Shown here piece by piece: positions 9,723 through 17,732 of a stretch of DNA of 64,000 nt. The notes beneath the pieces were generated by a model. It searched no databases. It was not told the DNA's origin and was given only the letters and a program-made list of their open reading frames with translations. Origin of the DNA: Kribbella caucasensis (GTDB lineage Bacteria > Actinomycetota > Actinomycetes > Propionibacteriales > Kribbellaceae); contig NZ_SNWQ01000001.1 of NCBI RefSeq assembly GCF_004361855.1, positions 62,001 through 126,000 of the forward strand, written 5' to 3'. The position numbers and the translations under genes are program-made. Numbering within the stretch: the first letter of the stretch is position 1; each line of letters begins with the position of its first letter.

Positions 9723-10145
9723 GGCCCCGGGCTCGCGCCGGCCTCGCGATGGGGTCGGCCGCTGCGGTGAGGCGGTGGGTCCGGCCCGTGCGACGTCACT
9801 TTGGGCACCCGCCAGGCGTTGTCGCGGGGCGAACGTGACCGGCCGGATCCCCGAGGGCGCCCGCGGCGCGTCGGCCGGGCCGGCTGATGATCTGGGGAGG
9901 TTTTTCGCGGTGACCGGGGAGGGTAACTGCCTCAGGACGGGTAGAAACCCGCCCCGAACGCCGAGCACCGCGAGGTCCGTCGCCAGACCGGCCAAGGCAG
10001 CCGAGCGAACTTGACGACAGGCCAGGTCGCCTAACTGAGCGGCATTGCGCCTAACCCCTCCGAGGTCTTCTGCCGGGCTCGGGGAATAGCTCAGGGGACG
10101 TCAGCGGGTCACACCCGGAGTTCCGCGAGTACGCGAAACGAGAAA

Positions 10146-10191
10146 TCCCGCCGATGTACTGATCCCCAGCAGCATCAGTACATCGGCGGGA
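10146..10191. repeat. 18-bp perfect hairpin
   Basis: Arms TCCCGCCGATGTACTGAT and its exact complement at 10174-10191 enclose a 10-base loop. The stem is far longer than a usual terminator and no T-run follows. Confidence 0.6.
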
Positions 10192-10198
10192 ATAGAAA

Positions 10199-10265
10199 CG
10201 CCGGTCGTGCCGGGCGTCGGTCGCCACCTCACTGGCGACCGGCTGCCCTTACGGCACGACCGGCG
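10199..10265. repeat. Nested double hairpin
   Basis: An outer perfect 14-bp stem (CGCCGGTCGTGCCG at 10199-10212 with 10252-10265) encloses an inner perfect 9-bp stem (CGGTCGCCA / TGGCGACCG, 10218-10241). It begins only 8 bases after the preceding 18-bp hairpin. Confidence 0.6.
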
Positions 10266-10386
10266 TCCTGCTGCGCCCCGAGAGGGCAGTTTCGGCCCGA
10301 AGGAAGGTGGTCTCCGACGCATTCCGCGACCGGCAGGGGAGGTACAGTCCGGCCGCGGACGAGAGTCGGTGTGGCCACCAGGAGCC

Positions 10387-10414
10387 TTTGTCGACGACCC
10401 GTCCGTCGTCGACA
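10387..10414. repeat. 11-bp perfect hairpin
   Basis: TTGTCGACGAC and GTCGTCGACAA pair around the 6-base loop CCGTCC. It is the third strong hairpin within 270 bases. Confidence 0.5.
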
Positions 10415-10559
10415 AGCAAGACGCTTTCATGTCCTACCGGCCAGTTGGAACGGTCGCGTTCAAACATTTGCATTGGCTTTTCAGAAGACCACGCTTTGTA
10501 TACCGTCCACTACGGATAGTGGGGATGTTGCCTGCCGCAACAACAGAAAAGCCAGGCGG

Positions 10560-11177
10560 TCAGTACGGATAGGTGTCGTCGCGGCGGGTCGGGTCCATGT
10601 CCCAGAGGGAGAACTCGACCACCTTGTGGGACTCCTCGCCGCCGGCCGGGCTGAGGCCGATCGTCTCGTAGTCCTTCGAACCGAGGCCGTCCAGGTAGCC
10701 GAGCAGCTCGAACGCCGACCGGGCGTCCTCGATGTCGTCGATCACGTCCTCGTTCTGCGCCTCGTCGGCCCGGCTCCGGACGTAGGCGATGAACGCCTCC
10801 GGGTCGGTCACCACGAAGTCGTACCGGGCCTGGTAGCTGAGCCGCATCCCGTTCTCCGGGACCAGCGGTTCGTCCAGGCCGTCCAGCGCGTCGCCCTCGA
10901 CCAGCTCACGGTAGTCGGCCGGATCGTCGAAGTCGTCCGGCCCGAGCGGCAGGTCTTCCAGTTCGTCGGGGTCGTACGAGTCGATGCCGAGGAAGATGTC
11001 ACCCCAGCCGCGCTCGTGTACCGCGTCGGCGAGCATCCGGGCCTGGAGCCGGACGTTCTCGATCGCCGTCGTGGCCCGGAGGTCGTGCAGGTCCAGCGCG
11101 TCTGCCTGCGCCATCAGCACCTTGGCGAGTTCACGGGCGGCGTCGGCGGCCGACGCGGGCTCAATCGGCTCACTCAT
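10560..11177 (-). CDS. Conserved hypothetical acidic protein
   Basis: A 205-residue soluble acidic protein that I do not recognise. It has no signal peptide or membrane segment. The N-terminal 60 residues are helical and Ala-rich, and the middle is a strongly acidic stretch with DPDELEDLPLGPDDFDDPAD. Aromatic-rich segments follow, such as RLSYQARYDFVVTDPEAFIA and VVEFSLWDMDPTRRDD. Its ATG overlaps the stop of the acyl-CoA oxidase-like gene by 8 bases (ATGAGTGA), so the two are cotranscribed. Function unknown. Confidence 0.6.
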   Translation of the reverse strand: MSEPIEPASAADAARELAKVLMAQADALDLHDLRATTAIENVRLQARMLADAVHERGWGDIFLGIDSYDPDELEDLPLGPDDFDDPADYRELVEGDALDGLDEPLVPENGMRLSYQARYDFVVTDPEAFIAYVRSRADEAQNEDVIDDIEDARSAFELLGYLDGLGSKDYETIGLSPAGGEESHKVVEFSLWDMDPTRRDDTYPY

Positions 11178-13089
11178 GCTGCGACGGTACAACCATCGGC
11201 ACGTCGACCGCCGCGCCCGGTACGCCGAACGCGTCCACGAGACCGCCGGCGTGCGGCCGGACCAGCGCGCAGAGCTCGTTCACCAGCGCCGTGATCGCCT
11301 TCGACCGAGGGCCCGACAACCGGCCGTGCTCGATGTACCAGGCCCGGTCCGCCTCGATCGTGGCCAGCGCGTGCAGGTCGTACAACTCCTTCAGCCGATC
11401 CCGCGGTTCCCCTTCCGGAGCAGCCTGTACCGCGGCCGAGAACGCCTCCAGGACGACCCGGTCGACATGGGCGCGACCGGCCGCGATGACATGGTCCTGG
11501 CATCGGTTGAACACCTCGAACGGCTCGTCGCCGGCGTCGATCCCCGCCTTCAACCGCCGCGCCACCCCGGCCAGCATGTGCTCCTCGCGGAACCGCAGCA
11601 TCCCGTCGTGGTACCCGTCGTCGCGCAGACCGGCATCCGGATCGGCCACGTCGGACCGGTTCGGCACGGCGTCGCGCAGCCGCTCGATCATCGCCCGCAG
11701 CGCGGTCTTCTCGACGGCGATCTCGACCGCCTGGGCCGCGATGAACCGGGCGGTGCCGAGCGGGTCGAGCTTCCCGAACGACTCGCGGTACCCGGTCAGC
11801 AGACCCTTCGCCACCAGTTGCAGTAGCACGGTGTTGTCGCCCTCGAAGGTGGTGAAGACGTCCGTGTCCGCCTTCAACGCGGCCAGCCGGTTCTCGGCCA
11901 GGTACCCGGCTCCCCCGCACGCCTCGCGGCACACCTGGATCGTCTCGGTGGCATGCCAGGTGCCGACCGCCTTCGTCCCGGCGGCCTGCGCCTCGAGGGC
12001 CCGACGATCATGCTCGTCAGCGTCGTTGCCGAAGACGCGGACGAACTCGTCCACCAGTTCGGCCTGGGCGAAGTGCAGCGCGTACGTCTTGGCCAGCAAC
12101 GGCAACAACCGTCGCTGGTGCATCCGGTAGTCCAGCAACAGGGTCTCCTCGGAACTCCCGGGCGCACCGAACTGCCGCCGCTGGTCGGCGTACCGGATCG
12201 CGATCGTGAGCGCCACCTTGCTCGCGTTGATCGCGGCGCCGCCGACCGAGACCCGGCCCTGGACCAGCGTGCCGAGCATGGTGAAGAACCGCCGGTCGGG
12301 GTTCTCGATCTCGCTCCGATAGGTGCCCTCGGCATCCACTTGCGCGTACCGGTCCAGTAGCGCCGTACGGGGTACCCGGACCTGGTCGAAGACGAGCCGG
12401 CCGTTGTCGACGCCGTTCAGGCCGAGCTTGGGACCGCAGTCGCTGATCGTCACACCGGGCATCGGATCACCGTCGGCATCGCGGATCGGGACCAGCAGGC
12501 AGTGCACACCGTGCGACTCGCCGCCGACCACCAACTGGGCGAAGACCGCGGCCAACGTGCCGTGCCGGGCCGCGTTGCCGATATAATCCTTCCGCGCTCC
12601 CGGGGTCGGCGTGTGGATCACGAACTCCCCGGTCTGCTCGTCGTACGTCGCGGTGGTGCCGAGCGCCTGGACGTTGGAGCCGTGACCCGTCTCGGTCATC
12701 GCGAAGCAGCCGAGCAGGCGGCCCTCGATCGCGTCGGACAGGTACTCGTCGTGGTGCTGGGTGGTACCGAGGTGGAGGATCGCGCCCGCGAACAACCCGA
12801 ACTGGACACCCGCCTTGACCATCAGCGAGAGGTCCCCGAACGCGAGCGCCTCGAATCCGGCGATGAACCCGCCCAGATCCGCCTGGCCGCCGTACTCCTT
12901 CCGGAAGCCGCGACTCGGGTGCCCGTCGGCGGCGATCAACCGCAACTTCTCCAGCACCTGGTCCCGGTACTCGTCCCGCGGCAGCCGCAGCCCCGCGTCG
13001 AGCAAATCCGCATGAGCCGCCAGCCCAGCGCGTACTACGTCGCGGGCGGACTTGTAGGGACCGTCCAGATACTCGCGCAACCCCGTCAT
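11170..13089 (-). CDS. Acyl-CoA oxidase / dehydrogenase family flavoprotein
   Basis: Flavin enzyme of 639 residues expected to introduce the alpha-beta double bond into acyl-CoA in fatty-acid oxidation. It has the acyl-CoA dehydrogenase flavin motif CFAMTETGHGSNVQ, the middle beta domain, the RYADQRRQFG helix, and TFEGDNTVLLQLVAK with the expected catalytic Glu near residue 420. It also has the extra C-terminal domain of peroxisomal-type acyl-CoA oxidases, which explains its length compared with about 380 for ordinary dehydrogenases. Whether it uses oxygen or an electron-transfer flavoprotein cannot be told. ATG 13089 was chosen over an upstream in-frame start at 13098. The downstream acidic protein overlaps it. 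Confidence 0.85.
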   Translation of the reverse strand: MTGLREYLDGPYKSARDVVRAGLAAHADLLDAGLRLPRDEYRDQVLEKLRLIAADGHPSRGFRKEYGGQADLGGFIAGFEALAFGDLSLMVKAGVQFGLFAGAILHLGTTQHHDEYLSDAIEGRLLGCFAMTETGHGSNVQALGTTATYDEQTGEFVIHTPTPGARKDYIGNAARHGTLAAVFAQLVVGGESHGVHCLLVPIRDADGDPMPGVTISDCGPKLGLNGVDNGRLVFDQVRVPRTALLDRYAQVDAEGTYRSEIENPDRRFFTMLGTLVQGRVSVGGAAINASKVALTIAIRYADQRRQFGAPGSSEETLLLDYRMHQRRLLPLLAKTYALHFAQAELVDEFVRVFGNDADEHDRRALEAQAAGTKAVGTWHATETIQVCREACGGAGYLAENRLAALKADTDVFTTFEGDNTVLLQLVAKGLLTGYRESFGKLDPLGTARFIAAQAVEIAVEKTALRAMIERLRDAVPNRSDVADPDAGLRDDGYHDGMLRFREEHMLAGVARRLKAGIDAGDEPFEVFNRCQDHVIAAGRAHVDRVVLEAFSAAVQAAPEGEPRDRLKELYDLHALATIEADRAWYIEHGRLSGPRSKAITALVNELCALVRPHAGGLVDAFGVPGAAVDVPMVVPSQHE

Positions 13090-13193
13090 GGGGACCAACC
13101 TATTGCGCCCGGGCGAGTACCGTCGCGGAAGCCCTCGGCGTTCGCGATCCGTGATCCGGAATCCCGTCCGCGATCCGCAGAATCGGCTCTAGA

Positions 13194-13604
13194 ATGCGGA
13201 ATGTGCCGAATTTGCGGATCAGCGAGGCGGCCGCGCTACTCGGAGTCAGCGATGACACCATCAGGCGCTGGGTCGAACAGGGCCGGTTGCCGGCCACCCA
13301 GAAGGGCGGGCGGATGGCCGTCGACGGTCGCGAACTGGCCGCGTTCGCCCAGCAACTGGCCGAGTCGCCGGAGCCCGGGGCGACCACGGCCGCGTCGGCG
13401 CGGAACCGGATGCGTGGCATCGTCACCCGGGTCGTCAAGGACACCGTGATGGCCCAGGTCGAGATGCAGGCCGGGCCGTTCCGGGTGGTCTCGCTGATGA
13501 GCCGGGAGGCGGCCGACGAGCTCGGCCTGGAGCCCGGCGTGGTCGCCGTCGCCTCGATCAAGTCCACCCACGTCGTCGTCGAGATCCCGGAGGCCCACCG
13601 ATGA
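13194..13604 (+). CDS. HTH-Mop (TOBE) molybdate-responsive regulator
   Basis: A compact 136-residue protein with two parts. Residues 5-55 form an excisionase/MerR-like HTH (LRISEAAALLGVSDDTIRRW, then a GRLPATQKGG wing). Residues 68-132 form a single Mop domain (RNRMRGIVTRVVKDTVMAQV through SIKSTHVVVEI) that binds molybdate or tungstate. It is a ModE-like sensor reduced to one HTH and one Mop domain, a design common in actinomycetes. It overlaps modA by 4 bases and heads the mod operon, so it probably tunes the operon to cellular molybdate. Confidence 0.85.
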   Translation: MRNVPNLRISEAAALLGVSDDTIRRWVEQGRLPATQKGGRMAVDGRELAAFAQQLAESPEPGATTAASARNRMRGIVTRVVKDTVMAQVEMQAGPFRVVSLMSREAADELGLEPGVVAVASIKSTHVVVEIPEAHR

Positions 13605-14365
13605 TCCGCCGTACTCTGGCCGCTGCTCTGATCCTCGTCACCGGGCTCGCCCTCAGCGCTTGCGGCGACGACTCGTCCGCCGCGCCTTCGAGTGGCGCCC
13701 TCAACGGTCAGGTCAACGTCTTCGCCGCGGCCTCGCTGACCGGCACGTTCACCCAGCTCGGCAAGGACTTCGAGGCGGCCCACCCTGGCGTCAAGGTCGT
13801 CTTCAACTTCGCCGGCAGCTCCGCGCTCGCCCAGCAGATCAACCAGGGCGCCCCGGCTGACGTCTTCGCCTCCGCCGCGCCGAAGAACATGGACCAGGTG
13901 ACCGACAAGGGCACGCCGACCACGTTCGTGAGGAACAAGCTCGAGATCGCCGTACCGAAGGGCAACCCGGCCGGTATCACCGGGCTGACGGACTTCACCG
14001 TGGAGGACCGCAAGATCGCCCTCTGTGCCGAGCAGGTCCCGTGCGGGGCGGCGGCGAAGAAGGTCTTCGAGGCGGCCAAGCTCACCCCGCGCCCCGACAG
14101 CCTGGAGCAGGACGTGAAGGCCGCGCTCACCAAGGTCAGTCTCGGCGAGGTCGACGCCGCTCTCGTCTATCGGACGGACGTCCTCGCCGCGAAGGACAAG
14201 GTCGACGGGATCGCCTTCCCCGAAGCGGACCAGGCCGTCAACGACTACCCGATCGCGACCCTGACCAAGGCCCCGAACCCGGCCGGCGCCAAGGCGTTCG
14301 TCGACTTCGTCCTCTCCGCCCAGGGCACAAAGGTCCTCACCGAAGCAGGCTTTGCCGCACCGTGA
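13601..14365 (+). CDS. modA: Molybdate ABC transporter substrate-binding lipoprotein
   Basis: Extracytoplasmic molybdate-binding protein of 254 residues. It begins with a lipoprotein signal ending LALSAC, the Cys being lipidated. The mature part has VNVFAAASLTGTFTQLGKDF, NFAGSSALAQQINQGAPADV and ALCAEQVPCGAAAKK, the usual ModA ligand-loop segments. It delivers molybdate or tungstate to the ModBC transporter encoded next, with which it overlaps by GTGA. Probably supplies molybdenum for enzymes such as the oxidoreductase at 31.1 kb. Confidence 0.95.
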   Translation: MIRRTLAAALILVTGLALSACGDDSSAAPSSGALNGQVNVFAAASLTGTFTQLGKDFEAAHPGVKVVFNFAGSSALAQQINQGAPADVFASAAPKNMDQVTDKGTPTTFVRNKLEIAVPKGNPAGITGLTDFTVEDRKIALCAEQVPCGAAAKKVFEAAKLTPRPDSLEQDVKAALTKVSLGEVDAALVYRTDVLAAKDKVDGIAFPEADQAVNDYPIATLTKAPNPAGAKAFVDFVLSAQGTKVLTEAGFAAP

Positions 14366-15174
14366 GATCTAGAAGGCGCACGCAGCGGGTCGGCGGGCGG
14401 TTGCCGCTGGTGCTGGTGCTGCCCGCCTTGCTCGGTCTCGCCTTTCTGCTCATCCCCCTGATCGGCCTGCTCGCGGAGGCCCCTTGGTCGACGCTCCCGT
14501 CGCGCTTGTTCAGCGCGGACGTCGGCCAGGCCCTCCGCCTCTCGGTGGTCTGCGCCAGCGTCGCGACCGTCCTCTGCCTACTCCTCGGCATCCCCCTCGC
14601 CTGGCTCCTGGCCCGCGCCGAGCTCCCCGGCCGGGCAGTGATCCGGGCGCTGGTCACGGTCCCCCTCGTCCTGCCCCCGGTCGTCGGCGGCGTCGCCCTC
14701 CTCCTCGTCCTCGGCCGGCGCGGTCTGGTCGGCGAACGCCTTGACCTGTGGTTCGGTTTCTCGTTGCCCTTCACCACAGCCGGGGTCATCGTCGCGGAGG
14801 CGTTCGTGGCGATGCCGTTCCTGGTGATCTCCGTGGAAGGCGCGTTGCGGGCCGCCGACCCGCGGTACGAGGAGGCCGCCGCGACCCTGGGCGCCGGCCG
14901 CTGGCTCACGTTCCGCCGGGTCACGCTCCCCTCGATCGCACCAGGGGTCGTCGCGGGCGCAGTACTGTGCTGGGCTCGCGCGCTGGGTGAGTTCGGCGCC
15001 ACGATCACCTTCGCCGGCAACCTCCCCGGCCGCACGACGACGATGCCACTCGCCGTCTACCTGGCGTTGGAGACCGACCCCGACGTTGCCGTCGTACTGA
15101 GCATCGTCCTGCTACTCGTCTCCGTCGTAGTCCTCGCCTCGCTGCGCGAACGCTGGATCAGTGGTCTCAGATGA
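14362..15174 (+). CDS. modB: Molybdate ABC transporter permease
   Basis: Membrane permease of 270 residues with about six hydrophobic segments. The cytoplasmic EAA loop reads EEAAATLGAGRWLTFRRVTL, where the ModC ATPase docks, and the C-terminal region has GEFGATITFAGNLPGRTTTM, characteristic of ModB. The GTG at 14362 overlaps the modA stop, and the stop overlaps the modC start (ATGA), so the operon is translationally coupled. Confidence 0.95.
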   Translation: MRSRRRTQRVGGRLPLVLVLPALLGLAFLLIPLIGLLAEAPWSTLPSRLFSADVGQALRLSVVCASVATVLCLLLGIPLAWLLARAELPGRAVIRALVTVPLVLPPVVGGVALLLVLGRRGLVGERLDLWFGFSLPFTTAGVIVAEAFVAMPFLVISVEGALRAADPRYEEAAATLGAGRWLTFRRVTLPSIAPGVVAGAVLCWARALGEFGATITFAGNLPGRTTTMPLAVYLALETDPDVAVVLSIVLLLVSVVVLASLRERWISGLR

Positions 15175-16238
15175 CCCTGTACGCCGAACTGCGGGTGGCC
15201 CGAGCAGCCTTCTCCCTGGACCTGGCCCTCTCGGTCAAGCCAGGCGAAGTGGTCGCACTCCTAGGTCCCAACGGAGCCGGCAAGACGACCGCTCTCCGCG
15301 CACTGGCCGGCCTCCTCCCGATCGACGACGGCCGGATCCGGCTGGGCGACGACACCTGGGACGAACCGCCTCGCGTCTTCCGTCCGGCCGACCGCCGGCC
15401 GATCGGAGTCGTCTTCCAGGACTACCTCCTCTTCAACCACCTGACCGCGATCGAGAACGTGGCCTTCGGCCTTCGCGCCCGCGGCGTCGACAAACACATC
15501 GCCCGGGCCGACGCCCTCCGCTGGCTCGAAACCGTCGGCCTCGCCGACCACGCGCGCAGCCGTCCCCGGGCCCTCTCCGGCGGCCAGGCTCAACGGGTCG
15601 CCCTGGTCCGCGCCCTGGCGACCCACCCCGAGGTCTTGTTGCTCGACGAACCTCTGGCCGCCCTCGACGCCAGTACGACGCTCCACGTCCGCGCCGAACT
15701 GGGCCAGCACCTCAACCGCTACGAGGGCCGCACCTTGCTGGTCACCCACGACCCGCTGGACGCGATGGTCCTCGCCGACCGGCTGATCATCGTCGAACAC
15801 GGCAAGGTCGTCCAAGAAGGCACCCCCACCGAAATCGCCCGCCGCCCTCGCACCGACTACGTAGCCCAGTTGGTCGGCCTCAACCTCTACCGAGGTTCCG
15901 CGTCCGGTACCACGGTCACCCTTCCTGGCGGCGGACTCGTGACGATCGCGAACCCCACCTCCGGCGGCGTACACATCGCCTTCTCCCCATCCGCCATCAG
16001 CCTGTACGCCGAACGCCCGACCGGCAGCCCCCGCAACACCTGGCCCGTCGAAGTAGCCGGCATCGAACAACACGCCCACACCGTCCGAGTCCGCCTCACC
16101 CCCACCGCCGACTCGGCCGCACCCCCAAACCTCCTGGCCGACGTAACCACCGCCGCCGTAGCCGACCTCCACCTACTCCCCGCCCGCCACCTCTGGGCCA
16201 CCCTGAAAGCCACCGAAATCCAGACCTACCCCACCTAG
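15171..16238 (+). CDS. modC: Molybdate ABC transporter ATP-binding protein
   Basis: ATPase of the molybdate importer, 355 residues. It shows Walker A GPNGAGKTT, Q-loop VFQDYLLF, signature LSGGQAQRVALVRAL, Walker B VLLLDEPLAALD and the switch His in LLVTHD. The C-terminal 130 residues form a TOBE/Mop-like regulatory extension as in other ModC proteins. It is the last gene of the HTH-Mop/modABC operon. A palindromic intergenic element follows at 16298. Confidence 0.93.
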   Translation: MTLYAELRVARAAFSLDLALSVKPGEVVALLGPNGAGKTTALRALAGLLPIDDGRIRLGDDTWDEPPRVFRPADRRPIGVVFQDYLLFNHLTAIENVAFGLRARGVDKHIARADALRWLETVGLADHARSRPRALSGGQAQRVALVRALATHPEVLLLDEPLAALDASTTLHVRAELGQHLNRYEGRTLLVTHDPLDAMVLADRLIIVEHGKVVQEGTPTEIARRPRTDYVAQLVGLNLYRGSASGTTVTLPGGGLVTIANPTSGGVHIAFSPSAISLYAERPTGSPRNTWPVEVAGIEQHAHTVRVRLTPTADSAAPPNLLADVTTAAVADLHLLPARHLWATLKATEIQTYPT

Positions 16239-16297
16239 CACGCCGACCCCAACGCAACGCGCTCTCGTCCCCCACACCTTGGAATCAGCAGCGGCCT

Positions 16298-16376
16298 GGG
16301 GAACCGTGAACACCTTGTCGGGGCTGCGTACACGGCACGTCATGTTCAAGCTCCCCAGTTCTTGTTCAAGCTCTCC
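16298..16376. repeat. Palindromic intergenic element, copy 2
   Basis: GTGAACACCTTGTCGGGG (16306) pairs through TGAACA with TGTTCA at 16343, and the outer GGGGA pairs with TCCCC at 16352. TGTTCAAGCTCYCC is then repeated in tandem (16343 and 16363). It resembles the element after fbiC at 9650. A related GTGAACTTGTTGCCTGG lies at 16446. The whole gap 16239-16516 has no gene. Confidence 0.5.
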
Positions 16377-16516
16377 ACAGCCCGCGGAATTCCGCGGGGC
16401 GGGCGACGGAGGAGCGGCGGAGCTGGGCGGGTGGGTCCGGAGAACGTGAACTTGTTGCCTGGGGCAAGGGGGGTTGGGCGGATACTGGGAGGGTCCGCGT
16501 CAGCCAGGATCCGGGA

Positions 16517-17482
16517 GTGGCCGTGGTCGAGCCTAGTGTTGAGTGGCGGGAAGTGGTTCAGGCCGGGGAGCGGGAGCGGCATGAGGCTCAGGCGGCTCGG
16601 TTCGTGGAGTTGCAGGCGCGGAAGTCGGAGCGGTACGGGACCGGGCGGGCGTTGCATCGGAAGCAGGTCGCGGCGCTCCGGGCGACGTTGAGCGTGCCGG
16701 CGGACTTGCCGGAGTACGCGCGCCAGGGGTTGTTCGCCGTACCGGACAAGTACGACGCGTGGGTGCGGCTGTCGAACGGCGGGTTCAACCGTGCCCCGGA
16801 CAGCGTGCCGGACATTCGCGGGTTCGCCGTCAAGGTGCTCGGCCTGAGCGGGCAGGCGGCGCTCGGCGGCGAGGCGCTGTCGCAGGACTTCGCGTTGATC
16901 AACCACGACCGCTTCAGCTCCGCCACCAGCGAGGACTTCGCGAAGGTCGTCGACCTCGGCAGCGGCACCCGGGGGCAGGTCCTCAGAGCCGTACTCCGGG
17001 ATCTGGGCATGCTGAAGCAGCTGAGGCACGCAGTCGCGGCGCTCAAACAGCCGTTCAGCGGGTTCGCCACGCAGGACTTCTTCAGCGCCGCACCGATCGC
17101 GTTCGGGCCGTACGCCGTGCGGGTGAAGCTGGCCGCGACCGACGATCGGGCCAACCCGAACGCCGCCGACGACTGGGCCGTGGACGTCTACGACCGGCTG
17201 ATCGACAGAGCACTCGATTACGACTTCCAGGTGCAGTTCTTCACCGACGAGCAGCGGACGCCGATCGAGGACGCGTCGGTGCGCTGGGACTCGCCGTACC
17301 TGACCGTCGGCCGGCTGACCATCCCGCGGCAGAAACCCGACGAGGACCTGGCCGCCGAGGTCGAATCGGCCACTTTCGACCCGTGGAACGCCCTTGTCCA
17401 GCACCGCCCGCTCGGCGAGGTGATGCGGGCCCGCAAGGTCGCCTACTTCGCCAGCCAGCGGCACCGCGACGCGAACGGCTGA
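16517..17482 (+). CDS. Catalase-related heme protein (y4iL-like)
   Basis: A 321-residue protein of the small catalase superfamily that lacks the full catalase length (about 480 or more residues). It keeps a His near residue 47 (ALHRKQ), the DLPEYARQGLF and VRLSNGG segments that line the heme pocket, and RARKVAYFASQRHR near the C-terminus with the proximal Tyr that ligates heme. Related proteins act as peroxidases or fatty-acid hydroperoxide enzymes rather than true catalases; the actual substrate is unknown. It starts with GTG. It stands alone between modC and the lanthipeptide cluster. Confidence 0.75.
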   Translation: MAVVEPSVEWREVVQAGERERHEAQAARFVELQARKSERYGTGRALHRKQVAALRATLSVPADLPEYARQGLFAVPDKYDAWVRLSNGGFNRAPDSVPDIRGFAVKVLGLSGQAALGGEALSQDFALINHDRFSSATSEDFAKVVDLGSGTRGQVLRAVLRDLGMLKQLRHAVAALKQPFSGFATQDFFSAAPIAFGPYAVRVKLAATDDRANPNAADDWAVDVYDRLIDRALDYDFQVQFFTDEQRTPIEDASVRWDSPYLTVGRLTIPRQKPDEDLAAEVESATFDPWNALVQHRPLGEVMRARKVAYFASQRHRDANG

Positions 17483-17520
17483 CCGGACAGCAAAGCCCGG
17501 GACGAACCACCACCAGCAAA

Positions 17521-17613
17521 GTTACGACCTGTTACGAGGATGGCACGGATCGGCAGGATGTTACGGCCGCTTCACCGCTCAAAGTGATCGCGATGTAACA
17601 AAGAGTGTTGACT
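17521..17613 (+). promoter_or_regulatory. lanKC promoter region with GTTAC repeats
   Basis: GTTACGA occurs at 17521 and 17531 (10 bases apart) and GTTACGG at 17560. The inverted form GTAAC lies in TGTAACA at 17594. A TTGACT box (17608-17613) could be a -35 element; the -10 element is not clear. Further down, ACTCA (from 17615) and TGAGT (from 17631) form an inverted repeat. Phased half-sites upstream of a -35 box suit a LuxR-type activator such as the one at the end of the cluster. Confidence 0.45.
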
Positions 17614-17732
17614 TACTCATTCGTAGTGTGTGAGTTCTTCACGGCCTAGTCGTGACGTCATGCACTACGCCAGCCCTCCTCCCGCTGCCCAAGATGTGCG
17701 CGGGCACCGAGAAGAAGGGGGGCGATTCCGCC

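Larger units (their letters stand above)
9543..10559. other. 1-kb gene-free region rich in hairpins
   Basis: No open frame here has a plausible ribosome-binding site, actinomycete codon pattern and recognisable domain. The stretch contains a CCGTGAACA / TGTTCACGG palindromic element at about 9650-9722 with a relative near 16.3 kb. A segment at 9802-9850 resembles part of the 43-kb repeat. Three strong perfect hairpins lie at 10146-10191, 10199-10265 and 10387-10414. An unrecognised non-coding RNA or the remains of a mobile element are both possible. Confidence 0.5.

Noticed and set aside
9610..10014. 134-codon open frame after fbiC
   Set aside because: It crosses the palindromic element, has no domain, and competes with an equally long antisense frame.
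10080..10160. tRNA-like stretch with AATAGCTCAGG
   Set aside because: It resembles a D-arm only; no anticodon arm or T-loop GTTCGAATC-type sequence follows at the right distance.
17652..17732. Upstream start for LanKC
   Set aside because: The 27 extra residues have no family similarity and the ATG at 17733 has a strong G-rich ribosome-binding site.
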